Positions 34,601 through 43,660 of a stretch of DNA of 64,000 bases are shown one piece after another. Source of the DNA: Ottelia alismoides (lineage: Eukaryota; Streptophyta; Magnoliopsida; Alismatales; Hydrocharitaceae); assembly GCA_037367405.1 (NCBI GenBank), contig JAZKJV010000679.1:310001-374000 (forward strand), given 5' to 3'. A program made the translations under genes and the position numbers. The notes below the pieces were generated by a model, which was not told the DNA's origin, did not search any database, and saw only the letters and a program-made list of their open reading frames with translations. Position 1 is the stretch's first letter, and every line of letters begins with the position of its first letter.

Positions 34601-37600
34601 CTGTTGTCTTTCCTTTTATCAATCCATCTTTGTATAGGGAAGACTCATCGAATGTGACGTCAATGCTTCTAACTGTCTTCTTGTTCTCCAAATACCACAA
34701 TTTATATCCATAATTATATGTACCATAGCCGACAAAGATACATTCCTTTCTTTGGATCAAGCTTTCCTCTATCTTCCTGCTCAATGTGAACATAAGCTAT
34801 ATATCCAAAGATACGTAAATGAGAAAGTGTTATTTCCTTTCCTGTCCACGTTTCTTCTGTAAAATCCCTATCTAAAGCAGCATACAGACCTCGATTGATT
34901 AAGTATGCAGCTGTATTTACTGCATCAGCCCAATGTCGCTTGGGTAGATGTGCATGTAACCTCATGCTTCTCGCACGCTCTAGAAGAGTCATTTTCATGC
35001 GTTCAACAACACCATTCTGTCTGAACTTTCTTGGGATCGTCTTCAATCTCTTGATACTGTTCTTGGCACAATATGATTCAAACTCCTCACTGCAGAATTC
35101 TCTCCCATTGTCTGAGTTGAGGTATTTCAACTTTAAACATGTCTCAGTCTCAACTAAGGCCTTCCACATTTTGAAGGTCTCAAAAACATTAGATTTATGT
35201 TTGAAAAAAACCCACAGCTTTCTAGTTGCATCATCAATGAAAGTAATAAAATAATGAGATCCGTCAAGGGAAGGTACCTGAGATGGACCCCATACATCTG
35301 TATGAACCAACTCCAGTCTTTCAGTTTTTCGTACTCTTGCAGTCTTTGTGAAACTGACGTTCTTCTATTTTCCCAAGATACAATCTTCACAGAAATTCAG
35401 ATCTGTGGTCCGCAATCCCATCAACTTTGCCTTCTTCTGCATGATCTTCATTCCTTTTTCGCTCATCTTACCAAGCTGTCTATGCCAAGTGTTAGCATCA
35501 CACCTAGATGATGCAACATCTATCATGTCATATGAACCTGATGCAATATACAAGGTTCCTTCTTTCTTATCTCGAGAAAGGATCAATGATCCCTTTGACA
35601 TCTTTCACGAATCAGAATCGAATGATGTCACCACGCCACTTTCCGATAGCTGTCCGACAAAAATGAGATTGCTTGTTAGACTGGGTACATGTCTAACATT
35701 CTTCAATCTCAAGAAGCCACCATTGGGTTGGGATATGTCAATGTCTCCCTTTCCAATTATGATGCAGCATTCATCATCTCTCGGATATACCTTTCCAAAA
35801 TCACTTTTCACATAATTTTGGAGGTTATGCCTTTGTGGAGTGGTATCAAATGAAGCACCCGAGCATACAATCCATGACTCACTTCTAGCATCTGCAACAC
35901 AGAAAGGAGAAAATGACAAAGGTAAGAACACTGTAAATCTTACTGATGATGGTGATAATTCCAGCAGACCACATACTTCAGATCTCTGGATTTGGATCTT
36001 CCTCGTACCGACTTTCCCCTGGAATGCTTTTGGTTCATGTAGCTTTTCCTGCTTCTTCCTTCTATATTCAAGACAGAACCCGACGAGTGTTCTTCTCCGG
36101 ACGTCTTCCGTCATGCCTCTTCTTCAAGAAGAAGACCAGCAACATCCTCCAACTTCAACTTTGCAGAACCAAAGGAGTTACTAACCGCTACAACTAAAGC
36201 ATTCCAACTATCAGGTAAACTAGAAAGAAGTAAAAGAGCTTTTACCACATCATCAAACACGATCTTCACAGACTCCAATTGGTTGATGATATTGTTCAGA
36301 TCATTCAAGTGTGAAGACACCACGGAGTTCTCACTCATCTTTAAATTAAAAAGCTTCTTCATCAAATACACCTTATTTGATGCAGATGGCTTCTCGTACA
36401 TCTTTTCAAGAGCTTTGAAAAGATTCGTCGTCGTCGTCTCCTTTGCGATACTTGAAGCCACCGATGGAGCAGGGCTGAGCCTTACCGTTCCTAGAGCCTT
36501 TCGGTCTAGGACCTTCCACTCATCATCTTTCATGGCATCGGGCTTCTTCCCTTCGATCGGAAGATAGAGATCCTTCTGATATAGAACATCTTCAATCTGC
36601 ATCTTCCAGAATGCGAAGTTCGATCCATTGAACTTCTCGATCTTGACCATCGATTCTTCCGCCATCTGTGTAGAGGTTGATCTCTTAGCCTTGCTCTGAT
36701 ACCAGTTGTTGGGGATGGATCCGATCAAGCACCACATGACTAGAACTATAATCGAAGAAGAAAACACGCACAATCGCACAAGAGAAGGATTTATAGTGGT
36801 TCGGCAATGTGGCTACTACACTTGCTCACACCAGACTCTCTCTACTATTGCTTGAATGATGTTAGGGATACAATATGTAGTGCCACAGGGCTCCTTTTAT
36901 ACTACAACAAAAGAATACCAAGCATTCAACAATCCCCACCATCAGCTCTCAGCCAATCAGGATGCAGGATGTGGATTAAGCATCTCAGCAATCCAACACA
37001 ACACCTCTCAGCCAATCAGAATGCAGGAGGTGGATCAGATACCTCAGCAATCCAACCCAAGAGTTCTCAGCCAATCAGAAGGCAGGAGGGAGATCAGCCA
37101 TATCAGCAATGCTTTCTACTTGTATTCAACCAATCAGTCTTCACTGGATAAATCTCAACATGAAGTACTAGGGGGGTGGGGCTGAGCCCCTTGGTTCTTG
37201 ATTAAGGCCTTTTGGACCTTCTTCTTCTTATGAGACGGCGTGCTCCAGGCACTATTGGGCACAAAAAAAATTCGGGGGAGGGGGAGGGGAGATCACCAAG
37301 GCAGGGGATGGAAGAAGGGAGGGGAGCCTGTGCAGCAGTCCCCATATGCAGCATCAGGCCCGTAGAGCCCCGCAACACTCGCCTCCAAGGGAGTCCCGTT
37401 CACCGATACAGGAGCAGGGTTCAAGCTGTTCCTGGTGTCCTCTACTTCCGCAAAGGGGGTGTTTAGGTCAAAACTCCCACCATCACTGACAGCAAAGGCT
37501 ATGGCATTCTGTCTTCTAGGATTTGAAATCACCCGATGTAAAAGGGTCCTGGGGTCAATTAGGAATGTAGAAATCGGCTTACCCTGATTAACTGAGCATT

Positions 37601-40600
37601 TTGGTGGCTTAGGTAGATTGGGCCTTATTCAGGATTGAACTATGTCGGCCTCTGAGGTTACGGGACGATCCTGGCTAGTTATCTGCCCTGAAATAGAAGA
37701 AGGTTGCCTCCCATACGGCTCGGGCTCAGCAGCAGTTGTTGAGCAATGGGGGTGGACGCCATGGTCGCGGTGTTGGCTTTGCTTGGGACTTCAGCTTTTC
37801 CACCTTCATTAGCGTTGCTTTGCTGGGTAGAGGCCACTGTGCTTGCTTCATTTGAAGCAACGAGGTTGGGCGCATCAGTGGCGTACGTGCAATTTTTCGT
37901 GAAATGCCCAAAGGAGATGCAGCAGTTGCATCTCAGTGGTTGCCATTCCAGTTCCACTCTAATTAGCTTCCTCTGGCTAGAGAAGAAGACTAGAGGAATA
38001 ACCGGTGGAATAACCTTAGCCGCGTGCATGGAAACACAACATCTAGCGTACCCATCCTGTTGACCCACTGTCGTGGCTGCGTCCATGAATAGCGGTGTAC
38101 CTATCAGACTGGCGAGCTTGTTAAGTATGCAATCCGAGCAGTGGTCGAGGCTTAGACCATGGAAACAGACCCAAACCGGAATCTCCGAGAGGAGGTCTCT
38201 CTCAAGGCAGGTCCCCGCTTCCCACCTTCGGATCGCCATGAATATGCCCTGAAAAAGTCATGGACCGCCCTCCAAAATGCTTTTGCAGTCTTCCTCGCAC
38301 GAAAGTCGAAGATAGAAGAACCCGTTTTGGCAGGGGAAAAGCTTGGCCTCCCCAATCGGTTTCCAGATCTTGTCGATGAAGGAGGACATGAGCTTAAGAT
38401 AGGGCTTCCTACCCAGGACATAGAAGACCAGAGTATGCTTCCACATCTGCTCTAAGGAGGACGCATCATTTTTTGTGACATAGGCGACCTCTTCCCCCTC
38501 AACGAGGATGGGGGGAGAGTATGCCATGTGACAGGAGGAAGGTGCTGGCGTGGGTTGAACCTCGCAGACATCGCGCCAAGAAGGCCTTAGGGAGGGTAGA
38601 AGGGAAGGGTTGGTTGTGTGAGGGTTAGTGATGGTGGATAGGTGGGAAGGGGGGTGATGGAAGTAAGTCAGGGGAGCCTGCGGGGGAGAAGGCGGCGGAG
38701 GGTGGTTAGGGTTTGAGATGGGATGGTTAGGGTTCCGGTCTGGAGGTTGCGAGAGGGGAGGGGTGGGGGGTGACATCGCATCTTCAAAATTTTAATCTCA
38801 ATTATGTCATTGTTTTACCTTACAGAAGTGCGGAATCGTGAATTGTGTAAGAAGATAAGGACACATCCGATATTCTGAAATAGCGAGGGGCATATCTGAT
38901 ATTATAAAAGTAAAAAAGGGCACAGTGACAAAACAATACATTTTAAAAAAGATTTATGGATTTTTATTAATTATACATTTATTAGCTTATGTCATATCAG
39001 TTATGCTCCTCCTTCATAATATCAGTGGTACGCCTAACTTACAAAATTCATCGTTATGCCCTTTCGTTAAAATAAAATAAGAGCATAATTGATATTACAA
39101 TCGTAAATTTTACAATAAATCATGGACACAACTGATATTATAAAAAAGGGGTATGACTGGTATACATTGCATAAGTCACGAAGGACACAAGTGATAAAAA
39201 TCCAAGATTTATTAGTTCCTGGGGTATTTGTTTAATAATGGTGGCAAGATATTGATGAACATATATAATACTGACAGTATATATGGGCATTATTTGCAGC
39301 ATGACAGTAACCGGATTGGTGTTCATGATCTCCGTTGGTTTCAACGCGGCTGCGAGGTATTGTTCTCATCAATTGTTTTCCTCAGATTTTGGAGGGTAGC
39401 ATTTTTTTGCTATTTAAATCTTTTCTCCAAGTGTTGACGCCAATTTGTTCGTATTCTCGGATCAATATTAATCATTAATTCGTGTTTCTTTATAAACTAT
39501 TATATTTATACCATTTTCTGATTTGCATGACGTCCTTAGAATTATCCGAATTTAGGATCTCGTTGGTTGATGTTCGCAGTGTTAGAGTGAGCAACGAGCT
39601 CGGCGCTGGCCACCCGAAGGCGGCAGCGTGGTCGGTGGTGGTGGTGACGGCGTTGTCGTTCATCATAGCCGTCGTGGCGGCGCTGGTGGTACTGGCACTG
39701 AGGGATGTCTTGAGCTACGCCTTCACCACGGGAGAGGCCGTCTCTGCCGCTGTGTCGGACTTGTGCCCTCTCCTAGCTATAAGCCTTGTCCTCAACGGGA
39801 TCCAACCCGTCCTATCCGGTGAGTACATATATGCTAATTACCGGAGTTTTCCCAAAAAATCATTAATTTTTTTTTGTAAAATAAATTACACTACGTATAA
39901 TTTGTCGTCGCATCGATAAATACATGGTAACGTATATTATACGACCGATGAAGCGATGTGTGTTGATCCTTATTCACTCTCACCTTATCCTTTGAAGGTG
40001 TGGCTGTGGGATGCGGATGGCAGGCGTTCGTGGCATATGTGAATGTCGGGTGTTATTATCTGGTCGGACTTCCTCTGGGCTGCCTCCTCGGTTTCTACTT
40101 TCGTTTCGGAGTCAAGGTATGCAATCTTATTATCTTTTTCTCTATTGAACTATTCCTCTTTAAGGGCTCGTTTGGTTACTGGGTTTGGTTAGAATGGGGT
40201 AACCTCGTGTGAATAGTAGTTGTTTGGATGATTATGATGCTTGGTTGAGAGTTGGAATAAGGTGATGTCACTTTAATTTGTAATGGAATTCTAACCCATG
40301 AATGATCACCCCACAATGTGGGATTAAACATCTCTGAATCATAGAGGCCCAATTACATTAATATCTCAACACTCCCTCTCAAAGTGGAGCATGTAATTCT
40401 TAACTTGGATAATACAACACAAACAAACCGAGTACGTATGTTAATTGCATCTTCTGGCACTTGCAATATGGGGAATCTTTGTTGCTAGACTCTTGAAAGC
40501 TCTGGATATAGAAGACTGAAAATGGATCTCTTCATCTGTGAGTGCTGCCACCATAAGATGATATGAAAAAGAGCCTCAATAATGAAGGTGTTGAATTGGG

Positions 40601-41646
40601 TCTCTTACAACGAGAAACCCGAACTAGCCATCTCTCATATTGGCTCGGAGAATGAAATCTCTATTTTGAAATCCCTGTAGATCTCTCTGTCATATGTGAT
40701 CTGCGTGACCCTCGGCCCAAATCAAAAGAATGTCGACCTCTCCGATAAATGGTGATATGTGTGTGCCTCAAACAAAACAAGGAGGTATTCATAAACACTC
40801 ACCCTTTCTTCTATATCCATGCACATTCTTATCACATAGTTCGACTTCAGAAACTTTTGTTTTTGTTTTATAAAGGAAAAGTGGTATTCACGCGTAGATG
40901 TGTACTCAAAAACTTCTTCGTTAAACTAAAGTTTAGTTGTTGCATGCATGCCTTTGCTTTTTCAGTTTAATTGTCTTTCGTATAAAGTTGATCTTAGAAA
41001 GTTTTGCTATTGCATATGTTTTGGCTATCGCTTGAATGCGTTCAGATGTCGTTATAAAAAGGAAACTAAAGTACAAGAGACGAACCCATCAACTGACATA
41101 AGACAAATGGTGTATACATAAATAAAACATGGTTACATATTAAGATTTGATTGCTATGGTTATCCAGTTAAATTAAATTTGTTTGTGTAGGGCATATGGG
41201 TGGGGCTGATCGGAGGGACATCCATGCAGACTCTTATTCTCATTTACGTGACGTGGACTACCGATTGGAACAAGGAGGTATTTTCTTTACTATATTGCTA
41301 CTAGAGATTAATTATGGCAATTTGTCTTAAACTAATCAAATGGCGTGGGTTGATTACATCAGATGTGATTAATATTGCATACACGAGCTCTTTTTATATC
41401 ACGTGACTTTGATTCGAGCTATAATCTATAACCGATATTGCAGAAAGAAATAATGTGCTAATTATTAACCATTTTAATTCCTGCTCAATTAATATTGAGT
41501 TGATTAAAATGCCATTATATATCTATACAGCATGTTCGCTACAGAGTATATTGATTAATTTGTCCGTGTTGATTTAGGTACACGTGGCACAAAAGAGATT
41601 GGACAAGTGGCAGGATAAAAAGGAGCCGTCGCCCATCTTGGATTAA
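28659..41646 (+). CDS. MATE efflux transporter (DETOXIFICATION 40-like), seven exons
   Basis: Exons: 28659-28988, 29720-30351, 39300-39356, 39580-39818, 39998-40116, 41191-41277, 41578-41646. All introns are GT-AG and phases match, giving 510 residues, a normal MATE length. The N-terminus has a poly-proline run (about residues 17-23) from a CCG repeat. The first membrane segment is about residues 56-76. Family motifs: [20 protein letters not shown] (about 114-133), [59 protein letters not shown] and [19 protein letters not shown] proteins export organic compounds against H+ or Na+ gradients; the plant DTX40 group is the closest I recognise. Substrate and membrane (plasma membrane or tonoplast) cannot be read from sequence. 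Intron 2 is 8.9 kb because of nested transposons, intron 5 is 1.07 kb, yet every exon is open. A second copy starts at 62436. Confidence 0.93.
30917..34056 (-). pseudogene. LINE ORF2 remnant, endonuclease part missing
   Basis: ORF2 begins abruptly at about 34056, near the point equivalent to residue 255-265 of the intact LINE. The endonuclease is absent. Recognisable pieces: [20 protein letters not shown] (33491-33934), [19 protein letters not shown] and [15 protein letters not shown] (32947-33357), catalytic YTDDLLLFC (32400-32768), and after the TRIM insertion [15 protein letters not shown] and the zf-RVT region [19 protein letters not shown] (30945-31507). Many frameshifts are present. A C14 run occurs at 31545-31558. 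Confidence 0.85.
31630..32346 (-). mobile_element. TRIM-family element with inverted right LTR (palindromic), exact 5-bp TSD
   Basis: It sits inside the LINE, flanked by CATAG (31625-31629 and 32347-32351). Removing the element and one CATAG rejoins LINE coding sequence. Structure left to right: complete LTR 31630-31836; purine-rich tract (31837-31847 on the minus strand); short interior; primer-binding site CTCTGATACCA at 32001-32011; an LTR truncated after about 129 bp (32014-32142); then an almost complete LTR in opposite orientation (about 32144-32346). Both outer ends are therefore the same LTR end (TGTAACGTCCC and its reverse complement GGGACGTTACA). The two facing LTR parts form a hairpin with 129-bp arms. 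Same family as the TRIM at 13410-13994. Confidence 0.85.
34057..36114 (-). pseudogene. Copia protease, integrase and partial RT, broken and truncated
   Basis: Frame 36114-35605 has [20 protein letters not shown] (protease region; the usual aspartate before SGA is a cysteine here) and [16 protein letters not shown]. Frame 35601-35365 has the integrase zinc-binding part ([15 protein letters not shown]). Frame 35310-34714 holds the integrase core ([38 protein letters not shown]). Frame 34793-34116 continues to the RT ([20 protein letters not shown]). RT is cut at QLDVKTTFL. At least three frame shifts or stops are present. Confidence 0.85.
36111..36665 (-). CDS. Copia gag (truncated element)
   Basis: Starts at the ATG at 36665 ([20 protein letters not shown]), a classic Tork-type copia gag beginning. 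It continues with [20 protein letters not shown] and [14 protein letters not shown], the UBN2-type gag domain. The frame ends at 36111, before any zinc knuckle. The next frame (36114-35605) starts three bases before that end and covers the protease, so a frame break separates them. Confidence 0.8.
   Translation of the reverse strand: MAEESMVKIEKFNGSNFAFWKMQIEDVLYQKDLYLPIEGKKPDAMKDDEWKVLDRKALGTVRLSPAPSVASSIAKETTTTNLFKALEKMYEKPSASNKVYLMKKLFNLKMSENSVVSSHLNDLNNIINQLESVKIVFDDVVKALLLLSSLPDSWNALVVAVSNSFGSAKLKLEDVAGLLLEEEA
36707..37160 (-). repeat. 5' LTR of the truncated copia (454 bp)
   Basis: Starts TGTTGGGGAT next to the primer-binding site and ends TCTCAACA at 37160, so read on the minus strand it is TGTTGAGA...CCCCAACA with matched ends. 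It contains three 59-bp tandem repeats in its U3 part. Confidence 0.85.
36946..37122 (-). repeat. Three 59-bp tandem repeats with CCAAT motifs in the copia U3
   Basis: Units start at about 36946, 37005 and 37064. Each begins CTCTCAGCCAATCAG and includes GATGCAGGA or a variant. Each carries one CCAAT box, and a fourth CCAAT lies at about 37131. Repeated U3 blocks act as enhancers in some plant copia elements; here that is inference. Confidence 0.7.
37293..38776 (-). pseudogene. LINE ORF1 remnant
   Basis: Starts at 38776 with a proline-rich head, then DUF4283 ([35 protein letters not shown]). A TGA at 38258-38260 replaces the tryptophan of the GGPW motif. The frame continues in register from 38239 ([20 protein letters not shown]) to a zinc knuckle [14 protein letters not shown], and stops at 37679. 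The C-terminal block with [15 protein letters not shown] (37532-37293) is in another frame. Confidence 0.85.
38958..39203. mobile_element. MULE-type MITE with 9-bp TSD, MATE intron 2
   Basis: 246 bp. It begins GGATTTTTAT and ends ATAAAAATCC, with longer imperfect inverted repeats that include CATATCAGTTATGC-type and CACAACTGATATTATA-type phrases. It is flanked by the exact 9-bp repeat AAGATTTAT (38949-38957 and 39204-39212), the length typical of Mutator-like elements. End and subterminal sequences match the Pack-MULE at 42098-43875, so both probably use the same transposase. Confidence 0.75.
40144..40210. mobile_element. Half of a hAT-like MITE, MATE intron 5
   Basis: The block AGGGCTCGTTTGGTTACTGG and the following GGGGTAACCTCGTGTGAATAG correspond to the reverse complement of the MITE at 54588-54690. 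The other half is missing. Confidence 0.4.
40215..40470 (-). mobile_element. Copia 3' end relic: end of pol region, polypurine tract and LTR start
   Basis: Read on the minus strand, ATGCTCCACTTTGAGAGGG leads to GAGTGTTGAGATATT. This is the usual arrangement of copia pol end, polypurine tract and 3' LTR start (TGTTGAG). Only a fragment of the LTR (about 40260-40372) and of upstream sequence is recognisable. It lies in intron 5 of the MATE gene. Confidence 0.45.
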
Positions 41647-41690
41647 TCATGTCATGATGTAATTAGTTATTGGGGCTATTATCTACACTA

Positions 41691-41696
41691 AATAAA
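41691..41696 (+). terminator. Candidate poly(A) signal of MATE gene 1
   Basis: AATAAA lies 45 bp after the TAA stop at 41644-41646. This is a plausible position for a plant polyadenylation signal. Confidence 0.45.
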
Positions 41697-42692
41697 TGCA
41701 TAACTGCACTTCGCTGCAGGCGTACGATTTATTTGTTAGAGTTGTTGCGAATAAAAAATAAATTTCCAATCTAGCACAACACTGTAAGATAGAAGCAATC
41801 ATAGGAAGAAGGTACATAAGTGTATGTATAAGTATTATATGTTAGCTCCATATATTAGGCATATCGAAATATACTACAAAGTTCATTAAAATATAATGTA
41901 AAGTAAGAAAAATATGTACAAATTACATGGTCATACTAAAAGCTGAGTTAGTATTACATAATAGTTTAATAATATCATGTGTGGCTGCAAAATAGTCTTC
42001 ATTTTGAAAAATAGATTACCTCGTCATCTGATGAGGAGCAACAAATGCATACATGTAATATCATAGAGGGTCAGATTCAGTAAGGCAATAGTGTTTAGGG
42101 ATTTTATCACTTGTGCCCCTCTTAGATATCACAATATCAGTTATGCCCCTATCTTTTTGATAATATCGGTTGTGCCCCTCACTTCTTTCTCTGTCATCAG
42201 TTGTGTCCTTCCGTCAGATTGACCATCAATGAGTTGACTTAACCATGGTTTTTTCAATCCTTGGTGCAGTTGAGAGGGGTACTATTGTCCAGACTTCTTC
42301 TTCATCTTCTTCCTCCTCCATTTGTCCTTCTTCTTTTCTCTTCAAAATTTCTCTCTCTTAATTACACATTCATGCATCCATCGAATCTTTAAAATTTTTG
42401 CATTTTCACGGATATATCAGTCATTACGGATCAAACGGTGAATTTTATTGATTTTTTTGATGAATTTTCATGAATCAATTAATCAAAAATTTATCTCAAA
42501 TTAAAAAAACTGAAAGTCCTGAAGGTGACCTAGATACGGCGGACTAGAGGACGACCCGGGGGCGTGGGGGCAGCGAGGCTGGGGGCGCGGGGTCGTAGGA
42601 GCGCGGGGTAGGCAGGGTCGCGGGGCCTGGGGGTGCTGGGTGGCGGCACAGCACAACAACGGAGAGCAACGCAGCAGCTCAAATCAAATCAA

Positions 42693-43323
42693 AAAGCATA
42701 GCCGTGGGCTTCTCCCTCTTCCACCTGTTGCTAGCAACATGCATATACTATCTCGCCGCATGTTCATCACAAAGTGATAGGCTGACCCCAGGAACAACCC
42801 TCTTGGTGGATCAGAAGCTCGACCGGGCATGAAGCTGAGGTACAACTCGACCTCAGGCACCTCCCAGCACCTTGTTGCTTGGAGGAGAACAACTGACCCT
42901 TCACAGGGAGATGTGTCCATCGGGCTGGATCCCAACTCTCCTCTTCAGGTTGTTCTTCGGAGAGGCAACCAGATCCTGTGGAAGTACGGGACATGGACCG
43001 GGAAATTGGCGAATGCGGTCGGGCCTCTCAACGTCAGCTTGCTCTATGTAGAGACCTTTGTGTTGAACGACGAAGGTGTCTATTATACGTACACAACCAC
43101 GGATGGGTATGCTTTGGTTAGGCTGTTTCTGGAACCAAGTGGCATCTTGAACAGCTCTGCACTGGAGCAGAACCAAAACGGATGGGTCAATGGAGGTTAT
43201 GTTCCCAATTGGCCCTGTGATGTCTACAACAGATGTGGCAAGTTTGGGACTTGCAGTAGGAATGCGAAAGACGAAGTGTGCGAGTGTTTGATTGGATTTG
43301 AGCCCAAGAACCAGATGGAATGA
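42693..43323 (+). pseudogene. Captured fragment of a G-type lectin S-receptor-like kinase
   Basis: The 5' part (42700-42815) translates to a hydrophobic signal-peptide-like stretch followed by SQSDRLTPGTTLLVDQKL, the beginning of a B-lectin domain. The rest of that domain is missing. From 42829 an open frame to 43323 gives the lectin-domain end and S-locus glycoprotein domain (HLVAWRRTTDPSQGDVS, VVLRRGNQILWKYGTWTG, GVYYTYTTTDGYAL), then the EGF-like part WPCDVYNRCGKFGTCS and CECLIGFEPKNQ. PAN, membrane and kinase domains are absent. The junction near 42815-42830 shifts frame. It is a chimeric capture and no functional receptor; expression is unknown. Confidence 0.8.
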
Positions 43324-43339
43324 AGCAGTGGGAATTTCA

Positions 43340-43660
43340 CAGGCGGTGAGGGGAGGAGGTCGGGGGGAGAGGAGGTGCAGCCTAGGGGGAGGGGGAGCAG
43401 GGGGGCGGCGACGGCGAGGTGCGGGGGGGGGGGGGGGGGGGGGGGGGTGGGGGGGCGGAGGTGCGAGGCTGGGAGGGAGGGGAAGCAGGGGGCGGCGCCG
43501 GCGAGGGGAGGAGGTGTGGGGCTGGGAGGGGGAGCAGGGGGCGACGCCGGGGAGGGGAGCTCGGGGCGGAGCTTGGCGGCACGGGGCAAGGGCGGAGGAG
43601 GAGGAGGAGGAAGAGGATGGGGAAGAGGAGGAAGAAGAGGATGGGGAAGAGGGTATAAAA
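43340..43660 (+). repeat. Purine-rich tract with G25 run
   Basis: Almost entirely G and A on the plus strand, with GGAGGA and GGGGA repeats. A run of 25 G lies at 43423-43447, followed after one T by seven more G. It can form G-quadruplex or triplex structures. Long runs are also prone to assembly error. The opposite strand would give a proline-rich peptide; I do not consider it a gene. Confidence 0.75.

Larger units (their letters stand above)
34057..37160 (-). mobile_element. Ty1/copia retrotransposon, 3' half deleted
   Basis: One LTR (36707-37160) with its primer-binding site (CTCTGATACCA, 36694-36704), gag, protease, integrase and the first part of RT are present. The sequence then stops inside the RT motif QLDVKTTFL at about 34060 and changes directly to LINE ORF2. 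No 3' LTR exists in the window. The rest of the copia and about 0.8 kb of LINE ORF2 must have been lost in one deletion after insertion. Confidence 0.88.
30812..38792 (-). mobile_element. L1-type LINE in MATE intron 2, carrying two nested insertions
   Basis: The LINE is flanked by the 11-bp direct repeat TAATCTCAATT (30801-30811 and 38793-38803). Its poly(A) end is at about 30811-30817 and its 5' end at 38792, only 16 bp before the ORF1 ATG (38776). Protein remains are the same family as the LINE at 7786-12845. Two insertions interrupt it: a TRIM-type element (31630-32346) and a truncated copia (34057-37160). ORF1 has a stop and a frameshift and ORF2 many breaks, so this copy is older than the other LINE. 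Confidence 0.9.
30690..38945. mobile_element. Possible MULE-MITE invaded by the minus-strand LINE
   Basis: On the left of the LINE (about 30735-30775) is TTTTTTAATATCAATTGCACTCC. On the right (38855-38935) are GAGGGGCATATCTGATATTATAAAAG-type phrases. They are inverted relatives of each other and of the MULE ends at 38958, 39203 and 42098. The pieces may be the halves of one small MULE-type MITE that the LINE entered. Ends and TSD are not resolved. Confidence 0.3.

Noticed and set aside
38258..38776. Independent plant gene with DUF4283
   Set aside because: It is ORF1 of the minus-strand LINE, matched by the intact LINE at 7911 and followed by LINE ORF2 pieces.
42829..43323. Functional lectin receptor gene
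   Set aside because: Lacks most of the lectin domain and the PAN, membrane and kinase domains, and lies between MULE inverted repeats.
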